Counted from the stretch's first letter, positions 1 through 6,476 are shown. The stretch is DNA of 17,389 nucleotides from Gammaproteobacteria bacterium (GCA_002684055.1 NYUL01000008.1:31961-49349); one strand, 5' to 3'. Program-made: numbers and translations. Notes: generated by a model from the sequence alone, not told the origin.

Positions 1-1330
1 TATCAGCTACGAGCTGCGGATAAACATACTGTACTTCTTGAGCAATAACGCCCACAGAAGAGCCAGAACCATTTACCCAATCATATTCAACACCACGAAG
101 CTGTTCTAATTTATATAGAGCAGATGTAATGCCTGTGATATTAGTCTTAAGACGTTGATCGGATAGAGCATTAAACTCTTTTGACTCTAGAGTTCCAGTA
201 GATGGATTATAAGTCAACTCCTCATTAGCAGTGCTATCAGTATAGATAGTAGCACCAACGCCAACGTCACTTAAGAATGGCACTGGATAGGCAACATTAT
301 CTTGGTTGTCGAAGCTGGTTACAGAGGTAGCGGCGCCAGCCTGAAGACCGGTTAGGTTAGAACCATCACCGTAGTATGATCCAGCGGTGATAGAACCACC
401 AATAGAAACATCATTGGTTACTGTTAAAGCAATACCAGGACCAGTAAGCTCTAGGCTAGCAAATGCCTGTGAACTACCACTACCAACAACATACTCAGCA
501 ATGGTTTTAGCACCAGCTGCTGATACCAAATCAATATTATTTACATTTGCTGGATTATCACTGTCGAAGAAGACTCCGAGGAATAAATTACCAGCAAAAC
601 CAAAAGCAGGGGTGACTAGTGAACCAGCAGCTTCAATTGAACCACCAGCATACATGTTATTGGTTACTGTTAAACCAATACCAGCTCCAGTAGCCTCAAG
701 TGAGGTTGTAGCTGTAATAATACCAGCCTGGATATTTCCAGTAGTGATGATATCTGAGTTTGGTCCTATAGTAGCACTAACATTAGTTAGTTTAGAACCA
801 TCACCTTCAAAGAAGGCGGCGGTCATGGTACTGGCGATACTAACATCGGCAGGTAAACCGATGGTTACAGTATCTGTTAGGGTGTTTATCCCTACAGTTA
901 CTTCATCAGTAGTGCCTTCAAATATTAACTTTTCAGTTGAAAGGTCAATAAGTGCTGTATCAACACCAACATTAACGCTTAATATAGAAGCGGAAGCTGC
1001 TGGGTTTGAATCAACCCAAATTGGACTGCCATCATTATCGTATCTTGTGAATTGCCTTAATACACTAGAGTCATAATAAATGTCCCCTTCTTCTAAAGGA
1101 GATCCATTTTCTCTAGTTGTAGGAGCTTCTGTTGAAATAAAAGAAGCTGGGGGCAAATCGGTTAAACTCGCCCCGCTTCCTACAAATTCTGTTGCTGTGA
1201 TTACCCCTGATTGGGCATCTAATTGTATAGTTTCACCAACATAGAGGGCGGTGGTAATACCTGCGGTATTTACACCAATTAACTCTCTAGTATCGTTAAT
1301 AATGACCAAATCTTGTAGTAGAAAAGCCAT
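1..1330 (-). CDS. Tail-fibre-like structural protein with C-terminal S74 chaperone domain (3' end beyond window)
   Basis: The frame is open from an ATG at 1330 to the window edge, giving 443 residues without a stop. The last ~54 residues begin with SDQRLKTNI (Ser390) and continue through EYDWVNGSG and IAQEVQYVYPQ, which is the signature of Peptidase_S74, the intramolecular chaperone of endosialidase; in that family the chain is cut just before this Ser after the fibre has trimerised. The body is Gly/Ser/Thr/Ala-rich with repeated GxGSxLT motifs (about residues 51-57, 176-182, 321-327) and two related GxGIxLTVTN blocks (about 216-224 and 299-306), as in marine-phage fibre and virion-decoration proteins. 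A T4 late promoter lies just upstream, which fits a virion protein. No convincing Shine-Dalgarno sequence precedes the ATG. The exact virion location (fibre or other appendage) is inferred. Confidence 0.85.
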   Translation of the reverse strand, partial: MAFLLQDLVIINDTRELIGVNTAGITTALYVGETIQLDAQSGVITATEFVGSGASLTDLPPASFISTEAPTTRENGSPLEEGDIYYDSSVLRQFTRYDNDGSPIWVDSNPAASASILSVNVGVDTALIDLSTEKLIFEGTTDEVTVGINTLTDTVTIGLPADVSIASTMTAAFFEGDGSKLTNVSATIGPNSDIITTGNIQAGIITATTSLEATGAGIGLTVTNNMYAGGSIEAAGSLVTPAFGFAGNLFLGVFFDSDNPANVNNIDLVSAAGAKTIAEYVVGSGSSQAFASLELTGPGIALTVTNDVSIGGSITAGSYYGDGSNLTGLQAGAATSVTSFDNQDNVAYPVPFLSDVGVGATIYTDSTANEELTYNPSTGTLESKEFNALSDQRLKTNITGITSALYKLEQLRGVEYDWVNGSGSSVGVIAQEVQYVYPQLVAD

Positions 1331-1360
1331 TAAGGGATATTAAGTTTGTGTATACAGTAA

Positions 1361-1368
1361 TATTTATA
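1361..1368 (-). promoter_or_regulatory. T4-type late promoter (TATAAATA) of the tail-fibre-like gene
   Basis: Minus-strand TATAAATA is an exact match to the T4 late promoter -10 box read by gp55-loaded RNA polymerase with the gp45 clamp. It lies 30 nt upstream of the ATG at 1330 and just past the psbA terminator, so the expected transcript has a leader of roughly 25 nt. Confidence 0.75.
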
Positions 1369-1384
1369 TTTTTTTATAGGTCAT

Positions 1385-1409
1385 AAAAAAGCCCCCCTTG
1401 CGGGAGGCT
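1385..1409 (-). terminator. Rho-independent terminator after psbA
   Basis: On the minus strand an 8-bp stem (AGCCTCCC/GGGGGGCT, one G-T pair) closes a GCAA tetraloop and is followed by a T tract. It starts 18 nt after the psbA stop. The same hairpin recurs at 3749-3774. Confidence 0.9.
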
Positions 1410-1427
1410 GTTGAAGTTGATTCAATA

Positions 1428-2504
1428 TCAACCGATGGAAGGAGCAACTAGAGCTACAGGAGTAGACTCAGTAGATGCTAAATCAAGTGGGAAGTTGTGA
1501 GCGTTGCGCTCATGCATGACTTCCATACCAAGACCAGCGCGGTTTAGAACGTCTGCCCAGGTGTTGACTACCTTACCTTGTGACTCAACGATTGACTGAT
1601 TGAAGTTAAAGCCGTTGAGGTTGAATGCCATTGTGGATACACCAAGAGCGGTGAACCAGATGCCTACAACCGGCCATGCGGCAAGGAAGAAGTGAAGTGA
1701 ACGTGAGTTGTTGAATGAAGCATATTGGAAGATCAAGCGACCAAAGTAGCCATGAGCAGCCACGATGTTATAGGTCTCTTCCTCTTGTCCAAACTTGTAA
1801 CCGTAGTTCTGTGATTCGGTTTCAGTTGTCTCTCTTACAAGTGAAGATGTAACAAGTGAACCGTGCATTGCGCTGAACAATGAACCACCAAAGACACCAG
1901 CTACTCCAAGCATATGGAAGGGGTGCATCAAGATGTTATGTTCTGCCTGGAAGACTAACATATAGTTGAATGTTCCCGAGATTCCAAGAGGCATCGCATC
2001 AGAGAAAGAACCTTGTCCAAAAGGATAGACTAGGAAGACAGCAGATGCGGCTGCTACTGGTGCGCTGTATGCGACCATAATCCAGGGGCGCATACCTAAA
2101 CGATAGGATAGTTCCCATTCGCGTCCCATATAGGCGTAGATTCCAATAAGGAAGTGGAATACCACTAGTTGGAAAGGACCGCCATTGTAAAGCCACTCAT
2201 CTAGTGAGGCAGCTTCCCAGATGGGATAGAAGTGTAGACCAATTGCATTTGATGACGGGACAACAGCACCAGAGATGATGTTGTTACCGTACATTAGAGA
2301 ACCAGCTACTGGCTCACGGATGCCGTCAATGTCTACGGGGGGCGCTGCGATGAACGCAACGATGAAACAGGTTGTTGCGGCGAGTAAACATGGAACCATC
2401 AACACACCAAACCAGCCCACATAGAGGCGGTTATTGGTGGATGTGACCCACTCACAGAAGGATTCCCAAGGGGAAGACTCGCGCATTGCGATTGAAGCTG
2501 TCAT
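1428..2504 (-). CDS. psbA: Photosystem II D1 protein
   Basis: Encodes 358 residues of D1, the reaction-centre subunit that binds P680, pheophytin, QB and the Mn4Ca cluster in host thylakoids; cyanophages express it to keep photosynthesis running while host D1 turns over. Visible landmarks are the five-helix D1 fold, GSFSDAMPLG (Mn ligand Asp170 region), HNILMHPFHMLG (His198 region), YASFNNSRSLHFF (Ser264 region) and the C-terminal MHERNAHNFPLDLA ligand set, followed by a 15-residue tail that would be removed after Ala344. GREWE carries Glu at standard position 130, the high-light D1 form. The ATG at 2504 is chosen because a longer in-frame start at 2609 would add 35 unrelated residues covering the promoter. 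No intron or homing endonuclease is present. It has its own promoter and terminator, so it is a self-contained unit. Confidence 0.98.
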   Translation of the reverse strand: MTASIAMRESSPWESFCEWVTSTNNRLYVGWFGVLMVPCLLAATTCFIVAFIAAPPVDIDGIREPVAGSLMYGNNIISGAVVPSSNAIGLHFYPIWEAASLDEWLYNGGPFQLVVFHFLIGIYAYMGREWELSYRLGMRPWIMVAYSAPVAAASAVFLVYPFGQGSFSDAMPLGISGTFNYMLVFQAEHNILMHPFHMLGVAGVFGGSLFSAMHGSLVTSSLVRETTETESQNYGYKFGQEEETYNIVAAHGYFGRLIFQYASFNNSRSLHFFLAAWPVVGIWFTALGVSTMAFNLNGFNFNQSIVESQGKVVNTWADVLNRAGLGMEVMHERNAHNFPLDLASTESTPVALVAPSIG

Positions 2505-2574
2505 ATTATATTCTCGTAGTAAGTAAAGATGTACAAAGAAACGTAAAGTTTTGTTTCGCTTCCCTGACTTATAT

Positions 2575-2603
2575 AGTATAACAGAATGTTTGTGTGTCGT
2601 CAA
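2575..2603 (-). promoter_or_regulatory. Host-type sigma70 promoter of psbA
   Basis: Minus strand: -35 TTGACG (2603-2598), a 17-bp spacer, and -10 TATACT (2580-2575) preceded by TGT, an extended -10. It lies between the pectate-lyase-like stop codon and psbA and predicts a leader of about 64 nt before the psbA ATG. It is the best consensus minus-strand promoter in the window and would allow early expression by unmodified host polymerase. Confidence 0.85.
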
Positions 2604-2623
2604 GCACACAAAGGGGAGTATTT

Positions 2624-3715
2624 TTACTCAATAATTTGATACGCACTATTATTGAACCAACTATACCCATATCTACGTTCCCGCTTAACCTCTTCAATGC
2701 TATAAACAATATCATATTCCCTGTTGGCAAAAATAGGTTTTAGACTATCCAACTCATAGAAACGTGCCCACTGACCATCTCCATCAGGATCACCCTGACC
2801 CTCAGGCAATTTTAAACTATAAATGAATTCAATAGCAGATAACCAGGACTCGCGAACTTCTTTATCTTCTGGATAATAATCTAAATGATTTTTAAGTAAA
2901 TTTATTACTTTCACACTCTCAGAAGTAGCATAAGAAGGCATTTCATAACTACGAGCCCAGGTTGGTTCAAGTGTATCGTGGTCATGTTGCTGACCCCAAA
3001 TAGCTTTTTTTCCTTCGTGCTTAATCTGAGTAGATAATATACAATCAATACCTTTCCTATAAACTGTTTCCAAATCCAATTCTTCTGAGATGTCTTCTAG
3101 ATAAGTATATCTCCCATATTTATTTTTTTGAATTGAAAGGAGTAGATTGAGAACACCAGGAATTACATTATCATTATAAGTAATATGTCTATGATTTTTA
3201 TTTTCCCAAGAGCCATTTGGATGCTGGGACTTAACAATAAAACGCAGAGCTTTTTTTATAGCATCAAGTATTACTTCATCTGCGGTTAGATCATATACAC
3301 GAGACAGATATTCAATATGTCCCCAGGTGCAGCCATTATCAAAATCACTTCCATCCCTTTCATAGTCTGAGTTGGATGGTTGCTCATATATTTTCTGTAG
3401 TTGGCTTTTGCTATATTTATTTCTATAGTTGCCCTTTTTACTCCAACCACCATCTGGATTTTGAAAATGTAGTATGTTTTCTGCTATTTTAACAACTTCA
3501 TTTTCAGAAAAAATAGCTGGTTTTGATCTATAAATAGTACTTCGTATTCCAGTTTTGGGAAAATCAGCCTTAAGGTCAATATAATTATCTTCTAAGTATT
3601 GTCGTCTTTTGTTATAGGAGTCGTAATCAAAATTTTTACTGAGAGGATCATCTTGTAGAACATCATCCCTCACAATACCAAGTAATTTTAGTATAAGTTG
3701 AATAAAGGCTTGCAT
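2624..3715 (-). CDS. Family-10 pectate lyase-like protein (PelA/Pel-15E type)
   Basis: Encodes 363 residues from the ATG at 3715. Collinear hallmarks of polysaccharide lyase family 10 are present: QNPDGGWSK (85-93), DFDNGCTWGHIEYLSRVY (124-141), SQHPNGSWE (163-171), HITYNDNV (177-184), QHDHDTLEPTWARSYEMP (243-260), GQWARFYELDSLKPIF (314-329) and ERRYGYSW (346-353). PL10 enzymes cleave polygalacturonate by Ca-dependent beta-elimination. The Asp of DNG, the Asp of YNDN and the Arg of WARSYE appear to match the Ca-binding and catalytic residues known in the family, so activity is plausible. A short hydrophobic N-terminus (residues 3-15) is not a clear signal peptide. An in-frame ATG at 3748 lies in the terminator T tract and before the late promoter, so 3715 is preferred. 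The substrate in a cyanophage is unknown; a host capsule or lipopolysaccharide uronan is an inference. Confidence 0.85.
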   Translation of the reverse strand: MQAFIQLILKLLGIVRDDVLQDDPLSKNFDYDSYNKRRQYLEDNYIDLKADFPKTGIRSTIYRSKPAIFSENEVVKIAENILHFQNPDGGWSKKGNYRNKYSKSQLQKIYEQPSNSDYERDGSDFDNGCTWGHIEYLSRVYDLTADEVILDAIKKALRFIVKSQHPNGSWENKNHRHITYNDNVIPGVLNLLLSIQKNKYGRYTYLEDISEELDLETVYRKGIDCILSTQIKHEGKKAIWGQQHDHDTLEPTWARSYEMPSYATSESVKVINLLKNHLDYYPEDKEVRESWLSAIEFIYSLKLPEGQGDPDGDGQWARFYELDSLKPIFANREYDIVYSIEEVKRERRYGYSWFNNSAYQIIE

Positions 3716-3738
3716 TTTTTTTTCTATGAATATAAAAA

Positions 3739-3746
3739 TATTTATC
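3739..3746 (-). promoter_or_regulatory. T4-type late promoter (GATAAATA) of the pectate lyase-like gene
   Basis: Minus-strand GATAAATA differs from the T4 late consensus only at its first base. It follows directly on the terminator T tract. The predicted start of transcription near 3733 lies downstream of the ATG at 3748 but about 18 nt upstream of the ATG at 3715, which decides the start codon. Confidence 0.65.
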
Positions 3747-3748
3747 AT

Positions 3749-3774
3749 AAAAAAAGCCCCCCTTGCGGGAGGCT
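3749..3774 (-). terminator. Rho-independent terminator after gp45
   Basis: An 8-bp stem with a GCAA loop, identical to the psbA terminator, is followed by a T tract on the minus strand. It begins 7 nt past the gp45 stop codon. The 30-bp copy here and the 29-bp copy at 1381-1409 differ by one A in the tract. Confidence 0.9.
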
Positions 3775-3781
3775 CTCTGCA

Positions 3782-4111
3782 TCAACCAAAGCTGGAATCT
3801 GGTTCAAGGGCAATAAAGTATTCCACATTATTTTTCTGTCCAGTGAACTGGGCTAGAAGTTTCTGGGAGATCACAACATCATAGTTGCCTGCGAGAATCT
3901 TGTTTGTGTTTTCCACCTTGAAATTAAAGCAGAAATCATCAGAGGTCTCGCCAACATCAACAGAAAAGATATTAGAGGAATCATTCTTCTTATCGCGTAC
4001 AACCAAGCTAATGGTTCCTTCTTCACCAACAACAGAAAGGTCAGGGAGCTTATAGACGCTGGCTGCCTTAACAAGCTGTAGAAGCTGTGAATGGTCTAGC
4101 TGGAAGCAAAC
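3782..4111 (-). pseudogene. 45: Sliding clamp gp45, C-terminal part in shifted frame
   Basis: This frame continues the clamp after a one-base shift near 4111 and encodes 109 residues: a segment starting VCFQLDHSQLLQLV, then LPDLSVVGEEG, VRDKKNDSSNIF, FNFKVEN and a short C-terminus ending EPDSSFG. With one G restored between codons GAG and TTT (minus strand) the two parts join into 222 residues, close to T4 gp45 (228). This region holds the second half of the clamp fold and the C-terminal tail that, in T4, contacts the clamp loader and the sigma-like gp55. No start codon with a ribosome-binding site opens this frame on its own, although AGGAG lies at the junction. It could be a real inactivating mutation, a sequencing or assembly indel, or recoding; an indel is favoured because gp45 is essential in T4-like phages. 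Confidence 0.8.
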
Positions 4112-4449
4112 TCCTGTGAAGGTAGTACAAGTTGCTTTTCTGGGGGTGCTACGATGACTTCTGGGTCGGCGAAGTGGTAGTTTACACGACGGCGACCTTC
4201 ACGGATAACAACATAGGTGTCGTTGGAGAAATCAAGAGTATAGTCATCGTGGAGTGATAGACCGTTTAGGAACTCATTGAGATCATAGATCGCAAAGGTA
4301 CGAGGGAAGGTCTCCTCAACAGTTGCTTCGGCAAGGATGTTCTTCATAACCGAAATAGTTCTCAAGGTGTTGCCTTCACCAACAATGATGCTCTGGTTGA
4401 TGGAACTGAAGTTCTTAAGAACTGAAATAGTTGAGTCAGATAGTTTCAT
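4096..4449 (-). CDS. 45: Sliding clamp gp45, N-terminal part (frameshifted gene)
   Basis: As read, this frame gives 117 residues from the ATG at 4449: about 113 authentic clamp residues, then four out-of-frame codons and TAG at 4096. gp45 is the trimeric DNA clamp that tethers the T4 polymerase and also activates late transcription. The N-terminal part shows MKLSDSTISVLKNFSSIN, GLSLHDDYTLDF and the basic EGRRRVNYHF stretch typical of T4-like clamps. Position between DUF3310 and a terminator, and the order gp46/47/55 upstream, fit the T4 replication cluster. The remainder of the gene is in the next frame (see the entry ending at 4111). Confidence 0.85.
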   Translation of the reverse strand: MKLSDSTISVLKNFSSINQSIIVGEGNTLRTISVMKNILAEATVEETFPRTFAIYDLNEFLNGLSLHDDYTLDFSNDTYVVIREGRRRVNYHFADPEVIVAPPEKQLVLPSQEFASS

Positions 4450-4490
4450 AACAAATAGATATTTTTGAAGATTATTGATGGAGTATAATG

Positions 4491-4501
4491 ATTATAGCAC
4501 A
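4491..4501 (-). promoter_or_regulatory. Extended -10 promoter TGTGCTATAAT upstream of gp45
   Basis: The motif begins at the base immediately after the DUF3310 stop codon and carries a perfect TATAAT with TGn. A second TATACT lies 4 nt further on. No good -35 is seen. It is one of five copies of the motif. Confidence 0.6.
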
Positions 4502-4963
4502 CTATCGCCCAGTTGGGCTAAATGTTTCTACAGCATCTTCAGTAAATGGAAGATCTGAGAAGTGATATAGAAGGAAAGCATAGTGAATAACCTTAAGGAG
4601 ATCCTTTGGATTCTTACCATCCTTCTTACCAAAACGAGAAAGATACTTAATAGCATTGGATCGGCAGAATGCTTCAGCATCACCAATAGAGTCAATAAGG
4701 TCAAGAGTCTGTACTTTAGACTCCTCACCTACATAATGACCATTATAAGTGCTGGATAGATAAGCTTCCACCTCACGAAGGATTTTGCCTTCATCATACT
4801 TCCAGAAAGTAATATCCTTTGCGGTGTCTGTTACAACAACTTCACCTAGCTCTTCACTAGTGAAATGCTCTCTACCCGCCCAGAATCCGTCAGCGGTCAT
4901 TTCATAACCACGGTTGCGCATCTCTTCCATCTCTTCGTGTAGCATAGCCCAGGAGTTAGTCAT
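4502..4963 (-). CDS. DUF3310 (SaV-like) domain protein
   Basis: Encodes 153 residues. The C-terminal half, about residues 90-135, contains AEAFCRSNAIKYLSRFGKK, then a Lys/Asp-rich turn and DLLKVIHYAFLLYHF. This matches DUF3310, a small helical phage domain whose core is a GNAIKY-like helix followed by a DLxKA helix; its function is not established, though it is sometimes labelled nucleotide kinase without proof. The N-terminal half is acidic and rich in Met, Glu and Trp, with no domain I recognise. The start at 4963 is supported by a strong GAGG Shine-Dalgarno sequence at 4974-4971. It sits between the CobS-like ATPase and gp45, each gene having its own promoter motif. Confidence 0.75.
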   Translation of the reverse strand: MTNSWAMLHEEMEEMRNRGYEMTADGFWAGREHFTSEELGEVVVTDTAKDITFWKYDEGKILREVEAYLSSTYNGHYVGEESKVQTLDLIDSIGDAEAFCRSNAIKYLSRFGKKDGKNPKDLLKVIHYAFLLYHFSDLPFTEDAVETFSPTGR

Positions 4964-4977
4964 AAAATTACCTCAAT

Positions 4978-4988
4978 ATTATAGCACA
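4978..4988 (-). promoter_or_regulatory. Extended -10 promoter TGTGCTATAAT upstream of the DUF3310 gene
   Basis: The motif starts one base after the stop codon of the CobS-like gene. The gene's GAGG ribosome-binding site follows only three bases after TATAAT, so a transcript from this box would start at or inside the site; either the true start is slightly upstream or read-through messages are the ones translated. Confidence 0.5.
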
Positions 4989-4989
4989 A

Positions 4990-6120
4990 TTAAAATTCAG
5001 ATGGGTCAACTGAGGATGCAGTTACTTCACTGGACTCAAAGTCAACGTCATTATCAACGGCACCGTAAAGGTCCATAAAGGACTGGCGTGTCTCATCGTC
5101 AAAGCGATTGAGGCAGATGTTGATAGCTTTTGCCTTATCACCAAAGATGCTGTAAGCACGGATGATATGGACTAGTCGGCGAGTGGAGATGATCTCATCA
5201 ACACCACCATCATAGAAGGTCTTACGGATGATGTCACCCCAGTCAGCAAGACGCTTACAGAAAGTAGCATCGTCAATACCCAATGTCTTGGCGTATCCTT
5301 TGAGCATCTTGGTTTCGATTGCTACGGAAGGATATGACTGCTCAAAGGTGATTGGGAAACGCTCAAGGAAGGCTTCATTCAGAACGTTGGTGCCGATAAA
5401 ACGACCGTCATCTGATCCCTTACCCTTTGTATTCGCAGTCGCGATAACATTGAATCCCTCTCTTGGAGTGATGTACTGTCCAATCTTCTTAAGGAATATC
5501 CCTTTACCCTCAAGAATGCTCTGCAAGCATAGGATTTTGTTGGATGCCAGGTCAATCTCGTCAAGCAATAGGATTGCACCACGTTGGAGTGCCTCAATAA
5601 CGGGACCGTTATGCCAAACAGTGGCACCATCAACGAGGCGAAAACCGCCAATAAGGTCGTCTTCATCAGTTTCAATAGTGATGTTTACACGGATAAGCTC
5701 GCGTCCTAGTTGAGCGCAAGCTTGCTCTACACTAAAAGTCTTACCGTTACCGGAGAGACCAGTAATGAATGTTGGGTAGAACAAACCAGAACTAATAACT
5801 TGCTTCACATCAGCAAAGTTGCCGAAAGGAACAAAGGTTGAGTCTTTTTCTGGAACAAGGTTCTGCTCAACCATAGGAGTAGCTTTTACAGCGGAAGGAG
5901 CTTCTACTGTGTGCTCAAGTTCTGCTTTTACTTGGGAGATATTAAGATTCCACTTACCACGACCAGACTTATATTCTTCTAGGCGGCGGGTTACTGTCTG
6001 ATAGGTCAGACCCTGAATAGCACAGAATGCACGAACATCGGCAGCAGAAATCTCCTCACTGAAATTAGAGCGTAGGTTATCCAGCATCTCTTGAGTAGTC
6101 ATAGCGAGTTGGCGAGGCAT
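4990..6120 (-). CDS. cobS: CobS/MoxR-type AAA+ ATPase
   Basis: Encodes 376 residues. The AAA+ core has Walker A GLSGNGKT (121-128), Walker B LLLDEID (184-190), sensor 1 ATANT (227-231), an Arg finger in NEAFLERF (Arg254) and a sensor-2 STRRLV (312-317), the pattern of MoxR/CobS ATPases and of the CobS that is nearly universal in T4-like cyanophages. Bacterial CobS works with CobT in the cobaltochelatase that inserts Co2+ during B12 synthesis; MoxR-type ATPases more generally remodel a VWA-domain partner. The VWA protein at 8499-10667 is the obvious candidate partner. Residues ~25-60 look like a small helix-turn-helix-type region. The ATG at 6120 is chosen over in-frame starts at 6156 and 6252, which lie in the terminator or upstream of it. 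Whether it acts in pseudocobalamin synthesis is inference. Confidence 0.88.
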   Translation of the reverse strand: MPRQLAMTTQEMLDNLRSNFSEEISAADVRAFCAIQGLTYQTVTRRLEEYKSGRGKWNLNISQVKAELEHTVEAPSAVKATPMVEQNLVPEKDSTFVPFGNFADVKQVISSGLFYPTFITGLSGNGKTFSVEQACAQLGRELIRVNITIETDEDDLIGGFRLVDGATVWHNGPVIEALQRGAILLLDEIDLASNKILCLQSILEGKGIFLKKIGQYITPREGFNVIATANTKGKGSDDGRFIGTNVLNEAFLERFPITFEQSYPSVAIETKMLKGYAKTLGIDDATFCKRLADWGDIIRKTFYDGGVDEIISTRRLVHIIRAYSIFGDKAKAINICLNRFDDETRQSFMDLYGAVDNDVDFESSEVTASSVDPSEF

Positions 6121-6144
6121 AGTGGGCTTGTGTTGTATGTGATT

Positions 6145-6150
6145 ATTATA
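6145..6150 (-). promoter_or_regulatory. -10 box (TATAAT) of the CobS-like gene
   Basis: TATAAT followed by AAT lies 6 nt past the terminator T tract and 24 nt before the ATG. The upstream sequence is TTATGCTT; no canonical -35 exists because that position falls inside the hairpin. Confidence 0.55.
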
Positions 6151-6156
6151 AAGCAT

Positions 6157-6177
6157 AAAAAAGCCCCATAGTGGGGC
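6157..6177 (-). terminator. Rho-independent terminator after the small membrane protein gene
   Basis: The minus strand folds as GCCCCA-CTA-TGGGGC followed by six T. It starts 5 nt after the stop codon at 6183. Confidence 0.88.
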
Positions 6178-6182
6178 AGTGG

Positions 6183-6440
6183 TCAGTTTAGGTAGTGCCC
6201 AATAATATAGACAGCAAAACTCATAACGATAAGGATAAGGGTAATGACCCACAGTCTTGTTATTTTCTTGTGTTGAGCTTGTTGGGTATAAGAGAGTCTT
6301 TCCGAGAATTCGCGTTTACGATCATGGAACTCTAACGCCTGTTGCCAGAAAAAGTCATTATCGTCAAAGGTTCCATTCTTCTTCTTCTCATCCCATAGTT
6401 CTTGGACTTTCTGTTCTAAATCAGTCTGCTGTGGAAACAT
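6183..6440 (-). CDS. Small C-tail-anchored membrane protein, function unknown
   Basis: Encodes 85 residues. The first ~58 are hydrophilic and helix-prone (acidic and basic residues, with WDEKKKNG and HDRKREFSERL), and residues ~60-83 form a single hydrophobic segment (ITRLWVITLILIVMSFAVYI) at the extreme C-terminus, so it is predicted to be tail-anchored with a cytoplasmic N-terminal domain. I do not recognise a family. It is a single-gene unit with its own cassette promoter and its own terminator. The ATG at 6440 was preferred to in-frame starts at 6476 and 6506, which lie in the preceding terminator. A role in the membrane during infection cannot be specified. Confidence 0.7.
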   Translation of the reverse strand: MFPQQTDLEQKVQELWDEKKKNGTFDDNDFFWQQALEFHDRKREFSERLSYTQQAQHKKITRLWVITLILIVMSFAVYIIGHYLN

Positions 6441-6464
6441 AGTTGACTTGTGTTGCATGTGATT

Positions 6465-6470
6465 ATTATA
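6465..6470 (-). promoter_or_regulatory. -10 box (TATAAT) of the small membrane protein gene
   Basis: Same context as copy A: ATGCTC, then TATAATAAT, 24 nt before the ATG at 6440, with no recognisable -35. Confidence 0.55.
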
Positions 6471-6476
6471 GAGCAT

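Larger units (their letters stand above)
6121..6177 (-). repeat. Terminator-promoter-leader cassette, copy A
   Basis: This 57-bp block matches 6441-6497 at 52 of 57 positions and runs from the terminator hairpin through TATAATAAT and the leader up to the ATG of the CobS-like gene. Confidence 0.85.

Noticed and set aside
387..1076. 229-residue plus-strand reading frame
   Set aside because: It is antisense to the tail-fibre-like gene, whose frame has clear S74 and repeat motifs; the plus frame is low-complexity Ala/Pro/Val with no domain.
2505..2609. 35-residue N-terminal extension of psbA
   Set aside because: It would cover the promoter and is unlike any D1 N-terminus; the normal start MTASIAMRES is at 2504.
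2611..2640. GAGTA-AAAA-TACTC hairpin after the pectate lyase-like stop, as a terminator
   Set aside because: The stem is only 5 bp and is followed by CCCC and TTT rather than a T tract; it is too weak to call.
3716..3748. Longer start for the pectate lyase-like gene at 3748
   Set aside because: The ATG lies at the end of the terminator T tract and upstream of the expected late transcription start.
3871..4074. 67-residue minus-strand frame overlapping gp45
   Set aside because: It is the third frame of the clamp gene; gp45-like sequence is in the other two frames.
4100..4120. Programmed frameshift in gp45
   Set aside because: A -1 shift would fit the protein, but no X XXY YYZ heptamer or strong downstream structure was seen, so I report an indel as likelier and leave recoding as a check.
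5228..5713. 161-residue plus-strand frame
   Set aside because: It is a shadow of the CobS-like gene; the minus frame has complete AAA+ motifs.
6121..6252. Upstream in-frame starts of the CobS-like gene (6156, 6252)
   Set aside because: They translate the terminator and the end of the preceding gene; the same happens at 6476 and 6506 for the small membrane protein, an artefact of the duplicated cassette.
6443..6471. Plus-strand TTGACT with downstream TATAGA
   Set aside because: The spacer is 18 bp, the -10 is poor, and it lies in the duplicated cassette with no plus-strand gene; copy A has lost the -35-like bases.
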